Below are positions 30,498 to 39,105 of a stretch of DNA of 64,000 nucleotides, in pieces. The position numbers were made by a program, and so were the translations under genes. This DNA comes from Bacillus_BD oryzisoli (GTDB taxonomy: Bacteria; Bacillota; Bacilli; Bacillales; Cytobacillaceae), in the NCBI RefSeq assembly GCF_036670025.1, contig NZ_CP137640.1, positions 964,001 to 1,028,000 on the forward strand, given 5' to 3'. Position 1 is the first letter of the stretch. Each line of letters begins with the position of its first letter. The notes beneath the pieces are model-generated. The model saw only the letters and a program-made list of their open reading frames with translations. It had not been told where the DNA came from and did not search any database.

Positions 30498-30572
30498 TCC
30501 GCAGTAGCTCAGTGGTAGAGCTATCGGCTGTTAACCGATCGGTCGTAGGTTCGAATCCTACCTGCGGAGCCA
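30498..30572 (+). tRNA. tRNA-Asn (GTT)
   Basis: Complete cloverleaf with anticodon GTT and encoded CCA. First gene of the post-rrn tRNA cluster. Confidence 0.96.
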
Positions 30573-30575
30573 TAA

Positions 30576-30668
30576 GGAGAGCTGTCCGAGTGGCCGAAGG
30601 AGCACGATTGGAAATCGTGTAGGCGGGCAAAACCTGTCTCAAGGGTTCAAATCCCTTGCTCTCCGCCA
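30576..30668 (+). tRNA. tRNA-Ser (GGA)
   Basis: 93-nt class II tRNA with long variable arm, anticodon GGA, encoded CCA; 3 bp after tRNA-Asn. Confidence 0.96.
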
Positions 30669-30678
30669 TTATTATGTT

Positions 30679-30750
30679 GGCCCCTTGGTCAAGCGGTTAA
30701 GACACCGCCCTTTCACGGCGGTAACACGGGTTCGAATCCCGTAGGGGTCA
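30679..30750 (+). tRNA. tRNA-Glu (TTC)
   Basis: Cloverleaf with anticodon TTC. The 3' CCA is not encoded (CTA follows). The spacer to tRNA-Val carries a TTCACG/CGTGAA hairpin. Confidence 0.95.
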
Positions 30751-30791
30751 CTAAAGTTTTTCACGACCGTGAAATAACTTTCCTTTTTTGT

Positions 30792-30867
30792 GGAGGATTA
30801 GCTCAGCTGGGAGAGCATCTGCCTTACAAGCAGAGGGTCGGCGGTTCGAGCCCGTCATCCTCCACCA
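30792..30867 (+). tRNA. tRNA-Val (TAC)
   Basis: Cloverleaf with anticodon TAC and encoded CCA. Confidence 0.96.
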
Positions 30868-30882
30868 TATATTTTCTATTAT

Positions 30883-30896
30883 CGCGGGGTGGAGCA
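30883..30896 (+). pseudogene. 5' fragment of the initiator tRNA-Met gene
   Basis: The first 14 nt of tRNA-fMet (CGCGGGGTGGAGCA) stand alone here. With ten upstream bases the identical stretch is 24 bp (30873-30896) and recurs at 31014-31037 leading into the intact gene. Confidence 0.85.
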
Positions 30897-31013
30897 ACGA
30901 AGCGTTACTTCATCGAATAAACTGCGAGTTGTACCGATCGAGCTGCTGCTTGAATAAGCTTCCTGAGATCGGGACAGTCTTTGCTCACACTGAGCATGGC
31001 GAAAATTTTATAC
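30897..31013 (+). other. Structured 117-bp insertion before tRNA-fMet
   Basis: Sequence between the tRNA-fMet fragment and the intact gene. Possible stems: GAAG cgtta CTTC near its start, CCGATC (30934-30939) with GATCGG (30967-30972), and TGCTCA cac TGAGCA (30982-30996). It is not alignable by eye with the insertion before tRNA-Asn. No gene is visible in it. Bounded by 24-bp direct repeats. Confidence 0.72.
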
Positions 31014-31023
31014 TTTCTATTAT

Positions 31024-31097
<74 letters not shown>

Positions 31098-31099
31098 TT

Positions 31100-31176
31100 G
31101 GTCCGGTAGTTCAGCTGGTTAGAATGCCTGCCTGTCACGCAGGAGGTCGCGGGTTCGAGTCCCGTCCGGACCGCCA
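31100..31176 (+). tRNA. tRNA-Asp (GTC)
   Basis: Cloverleaf with anticodon GTC and encoded CCA; 2 bp after tRNA-fMet. Confidence 0.96.
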
Positions 31177-31201
31177 TTTGTTTTTTAATATATTTTATAG
31201 T

Positions 31202-31277
31202 GGCTCAGTAGCTCAGTCGGTAGAGCAATGGACTGAAAATCCATGTGTCGGCGGTTCGATTCCGTCCTGAGCCACCA
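31202..31277 (+). tRNA. tRNA-Phe (GAA)
   Basis: Cloverleaf with anticodon GAA and encoded CCA. In B. subtilis trnD a tRNA-Thr follows here; none is present. Confidence 0.96.
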
Positions 31278-31284
31278 TTCATAT

Positions 31285-31368
31285 GGAGGGGTAGCGAAGT
31301 GGCTAAACGCGGCGGACTGTAAATCCGCTCCCTTGGGTTCGGCGGTTCGAATCCGTCCCCCTCCACCA
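31285..31368 (+). tRNA. tRNA-Tyr (GTA)
   Basis: 84-nt class II tRNA with anticodon GTA and encoded CCA. The spacer to tRNA-Trp carries a TTTTCAC/GTGAAAA hairpin resembling the one after tRNA-Glu. Confidence 0.96.
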
Positions 31369-31404
31369 AAGTTTTTTCACGTTAGTGAAAATAACTATCC
31401 ATTT

Positions 31405-31475
31405 AGGGGTATAGTTTAAAGGTAGAACGAAGGTCTCCAAAACCTTTGGTGTGGGTTCGATTCCTACTACCCCTG
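31405..31475 (+). tRNA. tRNA-Trp (CCA)
   Basis: Cloverleaf with anticodon CCA; the 3' CCA is not encoded. Confidence 0.95.
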
Positions 31476-31486
31476 TTAATCACAAT

Positions 31487-31563
31487 GGCGGCTGTGGCGA
31501 AGTGGTTAACGCATCGGATTGTGGTTCCGACATTCGTGGGTTCGATTCCCATCAGCCGCCCCA
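31487..31563 (+). tRNA. tRNA-His (GTG)
   Basis: Anticodon GTG with the extra 5' G paired to C73 that is specific to tRNA-His; CCA encoded. Confidence 0.96.
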
Positions 31564-31577
31564 TTAGTTACTATTAT

Positions 31578-31652
31578 TGGGCTATAGCCAAGCGGTAAGG
31601 CAACGGACTTTGACTCCGTCATTCGTTGGTTCGAATCCAGCTAGCCCAGCCA
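31578..31652 (+). tRNA. tRNA-Gln (TTG)
   Basis: Cloverleaf with anticodon TTG and encoded CCA. Confidence 0.96.
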
Positions 31653-31655
31653 TTC

Positions 31656-31730
31656 GCGGAAGTAGTTCAGTGGTAGAACACCACCTTGCCAAGGTGGGGG
31701 TCGCGGGTTCGAATCCCGTCTTCCGCTCCA
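31656..31730 (+). tRNA. tRNA-Gly (GCC)
   Basis: Cloverleaf with anticodon GCC and encoded CCA; 3 bp after tRNA-Gln. Confidence 0.96.
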
Positions 31731-31739
31731 TATACTTTC

Positions 31740-31813
<74 letters not shown>

Positions 31814-31833
31814 TTTTTATTTATTAGTGTTAA

Positions 31834-31915
31834 GCCGGTGTGGCGGAATTGGCAGACGCGCACGACTCAAAATCGTGTTCCTTCTGGAGTGTCGGTTCGA
31901 CCCCGACCACCGGTA
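31834..31915 (+). tRNA. tRNA-Leu (CAA)
   Basis: 82-nt class II tRNA with anticodon CAA; CCA not encoded. Last gene of the cluster. Confidence 0.95.
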
Positions 31916-31940
31916 TCTTAATAATGAACGAGTTTATTCA

Positions 31941-31989
31941 AAAAACACTCATAGATGTTGATATATCAACATCTATGAGTGTTTTTTTG
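31941..31989 (+). terminator. Terminator of the rrn-tRNA operon (46-bp perfect palindrome)
   Basis: Perfect 23-bp arms (31941-31963 and 31964-31986) centred on ATATAT, with AAAAA on one side and TTTTTTT on the other, 26 bp after tRNA-Leu. Strong in both directions. Confidence 0.92.
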
Positions 31990-32192
31990 TTTTGTCGTAA
32001 AAACTAAAAAAAGTGGTATTTGAATTCATTTTATCACTTATACTATAGTCCCTTGTTCAAACAGCCCAAGAGATCCGTTCTTGCGTTTCTCAATATGAGA
32101 AGTTTTATCATTTGTAATGTTACTTAGTATTATGTTATTGTTAATTATGTAACCTATTAAATGTGAGACGTGTATATATAGGAGGTCATCCT

Positions 32193-32756
32193 ATGGAGTA
32201 TGTTGAGCCCATAAGAGACGTTGAAAGTATTAATGCAATAAAAGATATATTAAAAAAACATTCAAAAAGAGATTTATCGCTTTTTGTTCTTGGCATTAAT
32301 ACAGGAATAAGAATAAGTGATTTACTTTCCCTAAAGGTAGAGGATATATGGGATGAAAAGGGGATTAAGGAGTTTTTATATCTAAAGGAAATGAACAGCG
32401 ACGAAACAAAAGCTTACTATTTAAATAAAAACGTTCAACATGCACTTGAAGATTACTTAAATAGTTATGATTTTCTTGAAAGTGATTATTTGTTTAAGTC
32501 AAAAAAAAATAATCTGCCGATTACACGTCAGCAAGCATACCGTATTATTAATAAGGCCGCAAAAGAGGTTGGAATTCCAGGTAAAATTGGTACGCATACA
32601 CTTAGAAAAACATTTGGCTATCATGCTTATCGAAAAGGAATTGCCATTTCAATTATCATGGGGATTTATCATCATCATACACCTTCTGAAACATTACGAT
32701 ATATCGGAGTAGATAAAAACGAAAAGCTGCATATTAAGATAGATGTTAACTTATAA
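32193..32756 (+). CDS. Minimal tyrosine recombinase (FimB/integrase catalytic domain)
   Basis: Site-specific DNA recombinase of the tyrosine family, 187 residues, consisting essentially of the catalytic domain without the usual N-terminal core-binding domain. Catalytic residues are in place: Arg40 in TGIRISDLL, His135 and Arg138 in HTLRKTF, His161/162 in the HHH motif, and the nucleophile Tyr170 in SETLRYIG. ATG at 32193 behind GGAGG; the ATG at 32163 lacks a ribosome site. It follows the tRNA cluster, but no excisionase, prophage or att repeat was found. It may invert or resolve a local site, or be a remnant of an element integrated at the tRNA genes. Confidence 0.87.
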   Translation: MEYVEPIRDVESINAIKDILKKHSKRDLSLFVLGINTGIRISDLLSLKVEDIWDEKGIKEFLYLKEMNSDETKAYYLNKNVQHALEDYLNSYDFLESDYLFKSKKNNLPITRQQAYRIINKAAKEVGIPGKIGTHTLRKTFGYHAYRKGIAISIIMGIYHHHTPSETLRYIGVDKNEKLHIKIDVNL

Positions 32757-32775
32757 ATGATTTAGGACGGACTAC

Positions 32776-32810
32776 AAAAAGACCCCCACAATAGGTGGAG
32801 GCCGTCTTAT
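32776..32810 (+). terminator. Terminator between the recombinase and usp genes
   Basis: AAGACCCCCAC pairs imperfectly with GTGGAGGCCGTCTT around a short loop between two convergent genes. Confidence 0.6.
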
Positions 32811-33499
32811 AAGAAATCTTCATCAACATTAAAGTTTGTATCCATTTCAACATTAGTTAAGTCTTTTACAATGTTCTCATGTACCTGAACTTGTAATGTT
32901 TTTTTATCTGACATTAGCTTGAAAATGCCGTTATTAAAGTCAGTTCCGAATTCTTTAAAGAAAATTCCTTCATATTCTACATCCTTTGTATAATTAAAAA
33001 TTAAGCGGTAATGCTCGTTCTCCTTAACAAGATAAGCACGTACACCTTTTTCATAATTTCTATCAGGGTTCTTTAAATAACGAGCAACGGAAATGATGTG
33101 AAGGTCAACAAATGGAATTTCACGTAGTAAAGAGTTAATAATAGATCCTTTTGCTATTTGTTCCCATCTACTTTGAGCAGTTTGGCCGAGAATGATTTGG
33201 GTAATATTTTTTTCCCGGGCAACCTCTGCTATCACTTTTGATATAGGCCTTTGTTCATTATCCTTAATAATAAATGCATCAGCACTATGTTGGGCGGCCA
33301 ATTGTTTCCACCTTGCAATATAGTTTGATTTTTCAGCATCCAGCTCATCAAATGGTTTAGGGTCTACAGTGAGGATGTATAGAGGACAATTAAGCATATT
33401 GGCAATTTTACAGCCCCGTTGAATGAGACGTTCACCATTTGGACCATAATATACACAGACAAGGATACTTTCGTCCATGCGTTCTTTCTTTTTAATCAT
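32807..33499 (-). CDS. UspA-domain protein related to the KdpD sensor stress domain
   Basis: About 230 residues. The first 140 form a universal-stress-protein fold: ILVCVYYGPNGERLIQRGCKIANML at the N-terminus, then ITQIILGQTAQSRWEQIAKGSIINSLLRE, which matches the nucleotide-binding loop of the Usp domain in KdpD sensors. The remaining 90 residues are an unassigned beta-rich region. The ATG at 33499 is preferred because GAGGTG lies 9 nt before it; longer in-frame starts lack a site. It is divergent from the Mrp operon with a 150-bp gap, hinting at a link to cation stress. That link is inference. Confidence 0.78.
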   Translation of the reverse strand: MIKKKERMDESILVCVYYGPNGERLIQRGCKIANMLNCPLYILTVDPKPFDELDAEKSNYIARWKQLAAQHSADAFIIKDNEQRPISKVIAEVAREKNITQIILGQTAQSRWEQIAKGSIINSLLREIPFVDLHIISVARYLKNPDRNYEKGVRAYLVKENEHYRLIFNYTKDVEYEGIFFKEFGTDFNNGIFKLMSDKKTLQVQVHENIVKDLTNVEMDTNFNVDEDFL

Positions 33500-33648
33500 T
33501 TTTTTGTTCACCTCAGAATCGGATGACATTAACCCGATTTTATTCCTTTTGTATAAACTATGTATGACTATAACCCATGCCACAACTTCAGTCAATCATT
33601 TAAGTATTTCTATAAATTATCAATTAACAATCCACAGGGAGGGATATG

Positions 33649-36069
33649 ATGTCATTTTGGTTACACGTCATGATTTTAATACCATTTTTATTTGCCATAG
33701 CCGTACCATTCATCTATAAGAGATTGTCACCGCGTATTCATACAGGATGGTTTGTCCTATTTATTCCGTTGGTGATATTTGTCTATTTATTATCATTTAT
33801 TCCCAAAGTTTCAGAAGGAAATACTTTTACAGCAGCTGTTCCATGGATTCCGTCTGTCAATATTAACTTCACGACATATCTGGATGGGCTAAGCTTGATA
33901 TTCGGGCTATTAATCTCGGGAATTGGTGCACTCGTTATTCTCTATTCCATTTACTATATGTCCAAGCATCGTGAGGCATTAAATAATTTCTACGTGTATT
34001 TATTGTTATTTATGGGAGCTATGCTAGGCCTGGTATTTTCCGATAACATTATTGTTTTATACGTTTTTTGGGAAACAACCAGTGTATCGTCTTTCTTATT
34101 AATTGCCTACTGGTATGAACGTGAAACATCACGTTATGGTGCACAAAAATCAATGCTAATTACGATTTTTGGAGGGCTGGCAATGCTGGCTGGTTTCATT
34201 ATGCTTTCTAGCATTACGGATACGTATAGTATTAGAGAAATGATTAGCAAAGCAGCGGATATTCCTTCGCATTCGTTGTTTATACCAGCAATGATTTTAA
34301 TCTTAATCGGGGCGTTTACAAAGTCAGCACAATTTCCATTTAGTATCTGGTTACCGGATGCCATGGAGGCACCTACACCGATAAGTGCTTATTTGCATTC
34401 AGCAACAATGGTTAAAGCAGGTATTTATTTAGTTGGCCGTCTGACTCCTATTTTCGGAGGGTCTCCAGAATGGTTCTGGCTTGTATCAGGTGTAGGAATC
34501 ATCACTTTATTATATGGCTCGGTGAATGCCGTTCGGCAAACAGATCTAAAAGCATTATTGGCCTATTCAACCATTAGCCAATTAGGATTAATTATGAGTC
34601 TCTTAGGTTTAGGTTCTGCTTCTTTATATTTTGGGGATGGTAATGATTCCTCTGTATATGCTGTGGCCATATTCGCGGCTATTTTCCACTTAGTTAATCA
34701 TTCTACATTTAAAGGCTCCCTATTTATGGTTGTTGGCATTATTGACCACGAGACAGGTACAAGGGATATTCGCAGGCTGGGCGGCTTAATGCATCTTATG
34801 CCCGTTTCCTTTACTCTAACCGTGATTGGAAGTTTTGCGATGGCGGGACTTCCACCATTTAATGGATTTTTAAGTAAGGAGATGTTTTTTACAGCTGTTC
34901 TACATGCATCAAATATGTCTGTGTTTAACGTGGATGTCATTGGTCTAGCTATCCCAATCATTGCATGGATTGCTAGTGTGTTTACTTTTGTTTACAGCAT
35001 GATTCTTGTTTTTAAAACCTTTAGGGGGAAGAATAAGCTTGAGAAAATGGGAAGGGACGTACATGAAGCTCCAATTGGGATGTTAATTTCTCCACTTGTT
35101 CTTGGATCTCTTGTTATTATCTTTTTCTTTTTTCCGAATGTCCTTTCAGACTATTTATTAAAGCCCGCTTGGCATGCAGTGCTGCCGACAATCGCTGAAA
35201 CAGGTGAATTGAATATAAAAATAAGTGCTTGGCATGGTTTCAATACTGAGCTGTTTATGACGTTGGGAGTCATCGGATTGGGTACATTGCTGTATATTTA
35301 TTTGAAAAAATGGTATCCGATCTATCATATATTCCCTGACAGTATCTCGTTAAATAATATCTACAATCTCGGTTTAGAGAAAATGGAAAGTGTATCGAAG
35401 TATATAACCGTGAGATATATGACAGGTTTTATCCGCGACTATTTAGTATATATCTTTTTGTTTATCATCCTTGTTGTTGGGGGGGCCATGTGGTTGTTCA
35501 ATGGTTACTCCTTTGATCCATCAAAGGATGCACCCGTTAATATTTTTGAAGCAATATTAATGACTTCGATGGTGATTACCGCTTTAGCCGTTCTGTTTTC
35601 AAAAAAGAGGCTGACTGCCATAGTTGCTGTTGGGGCCTTAGGCTTCCTCGTATCCTTTTTCTTTGTACTATTTAGAGCACCTGATTTGGCATTAACCCAA
35701 TTAGTAGTTGAGACGGTGACAACAGTTTTATTTTTACTTTGCTTCTATCACTTGCCTGAGTTGAAAAAGGAGATCAGCCGAATACCGTTTAAAGCGGTTA
35801 ATGCAGTCATCTCGATTGGAGTTGGTGTAATTGTAACAATCGTAGCATTATCTGCGAATGGAAATCGTTTATTTGAATCAATCTCTTGGTATTACGAGAA
35901 TTCTTATGAATTGGCAGGAGCAAAAAATATTGTAAACTCAATTCTCGTTGATTTCCGCGGGTTTGATACGATGCTCGAGATTCTTGTATTAAGTATTGCT
36001 GGTATTGGGGTATATACATTAATCAAGCTTAGACCGCAAAGGAGGGATGAAAATGAAGAAGCCAAATGA
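33649..36069 (+). CDS. mrpA: Mrp Na+/H+ antiporter subunit A
   Basis: Largest subunit of the heteromultimeric Mrp antiporter, which exports sodium in exchange for protons at the cell membrane. It has about 806 residues and some 20 helices, with the NuoL-like core (SAQFPFSIWLPDAMEAPTPISAYLHSATMVKAGIYL near 225-260) and the C-terminal MrpA-specific domain fused as in Bacillus (FRAPDLALTQLVVETVTTVLFLL near 675). ATG at 33649 is preferred over the ATG three bases earlier because GGAGG is then 5 nt away. First gene of a seven-gene operon; overlaps mrpB by 17 bp. Confidence 0.95.
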   Translation: MSFWLHVMILIPFLFAIAVPFIYKRLSPRIHTGWFVLFIPLVIFVYLLSFIPKVSEGNTFTAAVPWIPSVNINFTTYLDGLSLIFGLLISGIGALVILYSIYYMSKHREALNNFYVYLLLFMGAMLGLVFSDNIIVLYVFWETTSVSSFLLIAYWYERETSRYGAQKSMLITIFGGLAMLAGFIMLSSITDTYSIREMISKAADIPSHSLFIPAMILILIGAFTKSAQFPFSIWLPDAMEAPTPISAYLHSATMVKAGIYLVGRLTPIFGGSPEWFWLVSGVGIITLLYGSVNAVRQTDLKALLAYSTISQLGLIMSLLGLGSASLYFGDGNDSSVYAVAIFAAIFHLVNHSTFKGSLFMVVGIIDHETGTRDIRRLGGLMHLMPVSFTLTVIGSFAMAGLPPFNGFLSKEMFFTAVLHASNMSVFNVDVIGLAIPIIAWIASVFTFVYSMILVFKTFRGKNKLEKMGRDVHEAPIGMLISPLVLGSLVIIFFFFPNVLSDYLLKPAWHAVLPTIAETGELNIKISAWHGFNTELFMTLGVIGLGTLLYIYLKKWYPIYHIFPDSISLNNIYNLGLEKMESVSKYITVRYMTGFIRDYLVYIFLFIILVVGGAMWLFNGYSFDPSKDAPVNIFEAILMTSMVITALAVLFSKKRLTAIVAVGALGFLVSFFFVLFRAPDLALTQLVVETVTTVLFLLCFYHLPELKKEISRIPFKAVNAVISIGVGVIVTIVALSANGNRLFESISWYYENSYELAGAKNIVNSILVDFRGFDTMLEILVLSIAGIGVYTLIKLRPQRRDENEEAK

Positions 36070-36478
36070 TGTAATCATACGAAGTGTAACAAAGGTTGCT
36101 GTCGTGATTATATTTACGTTTGCTATTAATCTTTTTGTCTCAGGACATCATTATCCCGGCGGTGGATTTATTGGCGGTTTAGCCTTTGCATCAGCTTTAA
36201 TCCTTCTGTTTTTAACGTTTGATATTGAAACGGTTCGAAAAAATATCCCGGTCGATTTTAAAGTGGTGGCTGCTGTAGGTGTTTTGATTGCTGTTCTAAC
36301 AGGAGTCGGTGCAATGCTATTTGATTTCCCGTTTTTATCACAGACATATGGGTATTTTAATCTTCCTGTCTTTGGAAAGACAGAACTTGCAACTGCGGTA
36401 ATTTTTGATGTCGGGGTAGCGTTGGCGGTCATTGGCACCTCGGTCACGATAATTATGAGTATAGGTGATGATCGATAA
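36053..36478 (+). CDS. mrpB: Mrp Na+/H+ antiporter subunit B
   Basis: A 141-residue membrane subunit (MnhB/MrpB family) with four helices and the family motif SGHHYPGGGFIGGL near residue 31. GGAGGG lies 6 nt before the ATG at 36053, inside the end of mrpA; the ATG at 36047 is too close to that site. The stop TAA overlaps the mrpC ATG by one base, so translation is probably coupled. Required for antiport activity of the complex. Confidence 0.94.
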   Translation: MKKPNDVIIRSVTKVAVVIIFTFAINLFVSGHHYPGGGFIGGLAFASALILLFLTFDIETVRKNIPVDFKVVAAVGVLIAVLTGVGAMLFDFPFLSQTYGYFNLPVFGKTELATAVIFDVGVALAVIGTSVTIIMSIGDDR

Positions 36479-36816
36479 TGGAAACGTTAATGTCTGTCCT
36501 TGTTGGTATATTATTTACAATTGGAATTTATTTGATTTTGACGAAAACCCTGCTAAGAATCATTTTGGGAACATCGATCCTTGGTCATGGCGTCAATTTA
36601 CTGATTATCACGATGGGGGGGTTAAAAAAGGGAGGTCCGCCTCTTCTTGGCATAAAGAATTTAACCTATGCTGATTCTTTGCCTCAAGCCCTTTTATTAA
36701 CAGCCATCGTAATAAATTTTGCCACAACAGCTCTTTTTTTAGTGCTGAGTTATCGTGCTTATAAAGTATTGGGCACGGATGATACCGAGCAAATGAGGGG
36801 TGTTGAGAATGAATAA
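36478..36816 (+). CDS. mrpC: Mrp Na+/H+ antiporter subunit C
   Basis: NuoK-like subunit of 112 residues with three helices. Family motifs: TKTLLRIILGTSILGHGVNLLII and DSLPQALLLTAIVINFATTA, matching the conserved Glu/Gln region of NuoK-type proteins. ATG overlaps the mrpB stop (TAATG). It ends 8 bp into mrpD. Part of the Mrp complex in the membrane. Confidence 0.94.
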   Translation: METLMSVLVGILFTIGIYLILTKTLLRIILGTSILGHGVNLLIITMGGLKKGGPPLLGIKNLTYADSLPQALLLTAIVINFATTALFLVLSYRAYKVLGTDDTEQMRGVENE

Positions 36817-38299
36817 TTTGGTTATTCTACCCATAATTATCCCGATTCTAACCGGTATGATTATGGTGATTTTTCGGAAAAGGATTAAATTACACAGATT
36901 TTTAAGTGTTTTTTCGATCATTGCTATCGGCCTTTCAGCGCTTTTATTAATGATTCAAATTGAAACATCAGGAATACAAACACTTCATTTAGGCGGCTGG
37001 GAAGCGCCCTTTGGGGTAAGTATGGTCGCTGATATGCTTTCGGCACTGCTAATCCTGACAACGAGTATTGTTTCACTCTGTTGTTTGTTGTATGCCTTTC
37101 ACTCGATTGGAAGAGAGAGAGAATTGAACTACTTTTACCCGCTATTTTTGTTTCTCATTACAGGGGTTAATGGCTCGTTTATTACTGGTGATATTTTTAA
37201 TTTATTTGTTTGCTTCGAAGTCATGTTGGTTTCATCTTATGTGTTGATTTCATTAGGAGGTACGGGAATTCAACTTAGGGAATCAATTAAATATATATTG
37301 ATTAATATAATCTCTTCCTTTCTATTTCTTGTTGCTGTAGCATTCCTATATGCAATGACAGGTACCTTGAATTTTGCTCACCTCTCGATTCGTGTAGCTG
37401 AAGTGGGACAAGCAGGGCTTATGACCACAGTTGCTATTCTCTTTTTAATTGTTTTTAGTTTAAAAGCTAGCCTTTTTCTATTCTTTTGGCTGCCAGGTTC
37501 CTACAGTGCTCCTCCAACTGCGATTTCCGCAATTTTTGCAGCATTGTTAACAAAGGTAGGGATTTATGCGATTATTAGAGTTTTCACCCTTGTTTTTTAT
37601 CATGAGCCGCAAGTGACGCACTTATTTATAGGGATTTTGGCTGCGATAACGATGATATTAGGAGCCATAGGAGCCGTTGCTTTTTGGGATATTAAACGAA
37701 TTTTGACTTATAACGTAATTGTAGGTGTCGGATTTATTTTAGCTGGTGCTGCATCGTATACAACGGAAGGAATGACGGGATCCCTATACTATTTGATTCA
37801 CGATATGATTGTAAAGGCGCTGATTTTCCTTTTAGGAGGAACAATTATCCACCTTACTGGAACAAGCAAGCTTAGAGAAATAAGCGGTCTTATCCAATTA
37901 CATCCTGGATTGGGATGGATGTTTTTTATAGCGGCATTATCCCTTTCAGGCATTCCACCGTTAAGCGGTTTTCTAGGGAAAATTTTCATAACACAGGGGA
38001 CTTTTGAGGCAGGCTACTTTTGGTTGGGCGGAATTGGACTGATAACGAGCCTTATGGTTCTGTATTCAATCATGAAAATCTTTATGAAAGGATTTTGGGG
38101 TAATACTGAATTAACTAAGGAAGATGAGAAAGGGACTACTAAGGGGTTAATGCTGCCACTGGGAGCCCTTACCATGTTAACGATTGCGCTCGGATTAGGT
38201 GCTGAAGGAATTCATGATTACGTTACTATTGCAGTAGAAGGCTTAATGGATCCAAGCTTCTATATTAAAGCAGTCATGGATAGTAACCAGGGGCAATAG
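36809..38299 (+). CDS. mrpD: Mrp Na+/H+ antiporter subunit D
   Basis: NuoM/N-like subunit of about 496 residues with some 14 helices, related to MrpA and to the proton-pumping subunits of complex I. Visible core: CFEVMLVSSYVLISLGG (Glu essential in the family), SLKASLFLFFWLPGSYSAPPTAISAIFAALLTKVGIYA with the conserved Lys residues, and HDMIVKALIFLLGG. ATG at 36809 with GAGGGG 8 nt before it; GTG/TTG codons upstream overlap the site. Confidence 0.94.
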   Translation: MNNLVILPIIIPILTGMIMVIFRKRIKLHRFLSVFSIIAIGLSALLLMIQIETSGIQTLHLGGWEAPFGVSMVADMLSALLILTTSIVSLCCLLYAFHSIGRERELNYFYPLFLFLITGVNGSFITGDIFNLFVCFEVMLVSSYVLISLGGTGIQLRESIKYILINIISSFLFLVAVAFLYAMTGTLNFAHLSIRVAEVGQAGLMTTVAILFLIVFSLKASLFLFFWLPGSYSAPPTAISAIFAALLTKVGIYAIIRVFTLVFYHEPQVTHLFIGILAAITMILGAIGAVAFWDIKRILTYNVIVGVGFILAGAASYTTEGMTGSLYYLIHDMIVKALIFLLGGTIIHLTGTSKLREISGLIQLHPGLGWMFFIAALSLSGIPPLSGFLGKIFITQGTFEAGYFWLGGIGLITSLMVLYSIMKIFMKGFWGNTELTKEDEKGTTKGLMLPLGALTMLTIALGLGAEGIHDYVTIAVEGLMDPSFYIKAVMDSNQGQ

Positions 38300-38344
38300 A
38301 TTAAATGGTTAATATTTATATATATATGGAAAGGGGTGATAGCA

Positions 38345-38821
38345 ATGCCCATGCAGGTATTAGTAAATTTACTGATTGGTGTAATTTGGATGTTTCTTCA
38401 GGATGATTGGAGTGTCCTCACCTTCTTTAGTGGTTATTTATTTGGTTTATTGGTGCTTTTTATCTTACGTAAATATCTTCCCACTAAATTCTACTTGGTC
38501 ACATTGCTTGCGATCGTACAACTTTTCCTCGTATTTATTTATGAGTTGTTTACATCAAGTATTTTAGTGATTCGACAGATACTTCGGCCGAGAATCAATG
38601 TTACTCCAGGGATATTTACTTTGGAAACTGAATTAGAAGGGGACCTGGAGGTTACATTACTTGCATTACTGCTGACCTTAACCCCTGGGTCTGTAGTGGT
38701 TGAAGTTTCCCAAGACAGCAATAGATATTATATCCATGCAATGGATATCCCAGAATCGAGTGATGCGGTTCTTGCATCTACAAAAAAGTTTGAAAAGGCT
38801 ATAAAGAAGGTGACACGTTAA
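38345..38821 (+). CDS. mrpE: Mrp Na+/H+ antiporter subunit E
   Basis: A 158-residue subunit with N-terminal helices and a C-terminal cytoplasmic part containing LLALLLTLTPGSVVVEVS and YYIHAMDIPE, typical of MnhE/MrpE. ATG at 38345 behind GGAAAGGGGTG; a GTG at 38336 lies within that site. The gap to mrpD is 45 bp, the only real intergenic space in the operon. Its stop overlaps the mrpF start by one base. Confidence 0.93.
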   Translation: MPMQVLVNLLIGVIWMFLQDDWSVLTFFSGYLFGLLVLFILRKYLPTKFYLVTLLAIVQLFLVFIYELFTSSILVIRQILRPRINVTPGIFTLETELEGDLEVTLLALLLTLTPGSVVVEVSQDSNRYYIHAMDIPESSDAVLASTKKFEKAIKKVTR

Positions 38822-39105
38822 TGATACAAGGGATATTAATTTGCTCACTTGGTTTTCTTAGTTTTGCTGTTATGGCTACTATTTATCGGTTAGTCAAGGG
38901 GCCTACTGCTCCTGATAGGATTCAGGCACTGGATGCTTTAGGGATTAATCTCATTTCCGGTGTGGCTATTTTTTCTGTTTTGTTAAGAAATACTGGATTT
39001 TTTGAAGTGATTTTATTAATTGGTATTCTATCCTTTATCGGAACGATTGCTTTTGCGAGATATCTTGAAAGGGGTGTGGTCATTGAGCGTAATCACTCAG
39101 AGTGA
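38821..39105 (+). CDS. mrpF: Mrp Na+/H+ antiporter subunit F
   Basis: A 94-residue three-helix subunit (MnhF/MrpF family) with KGPTAPDRIQALDALGINLISG in the loop after the first helix. MrpF has also been linked to bile-salt efflux in B. subtilis. ATG overlaps the mrpE stop; its 3' end overlaps mrpG by 23 bp. Confidence 0.93.
   Translation: MIQGILICSLGFLSFAVMATIYRLVKGPTAPDRIQALDALGINLISGVAIFSVLLRNTGFFEVILLIGILSFIGTIAFARYLERGVVIERNHSE

Noticed and set aside
31834..32760. Integrated element with att sites in tRNA-Leu
   Set aside because: I looked for a repeat of the tRNA-Leu 3' end beyond the recombinase and found none.
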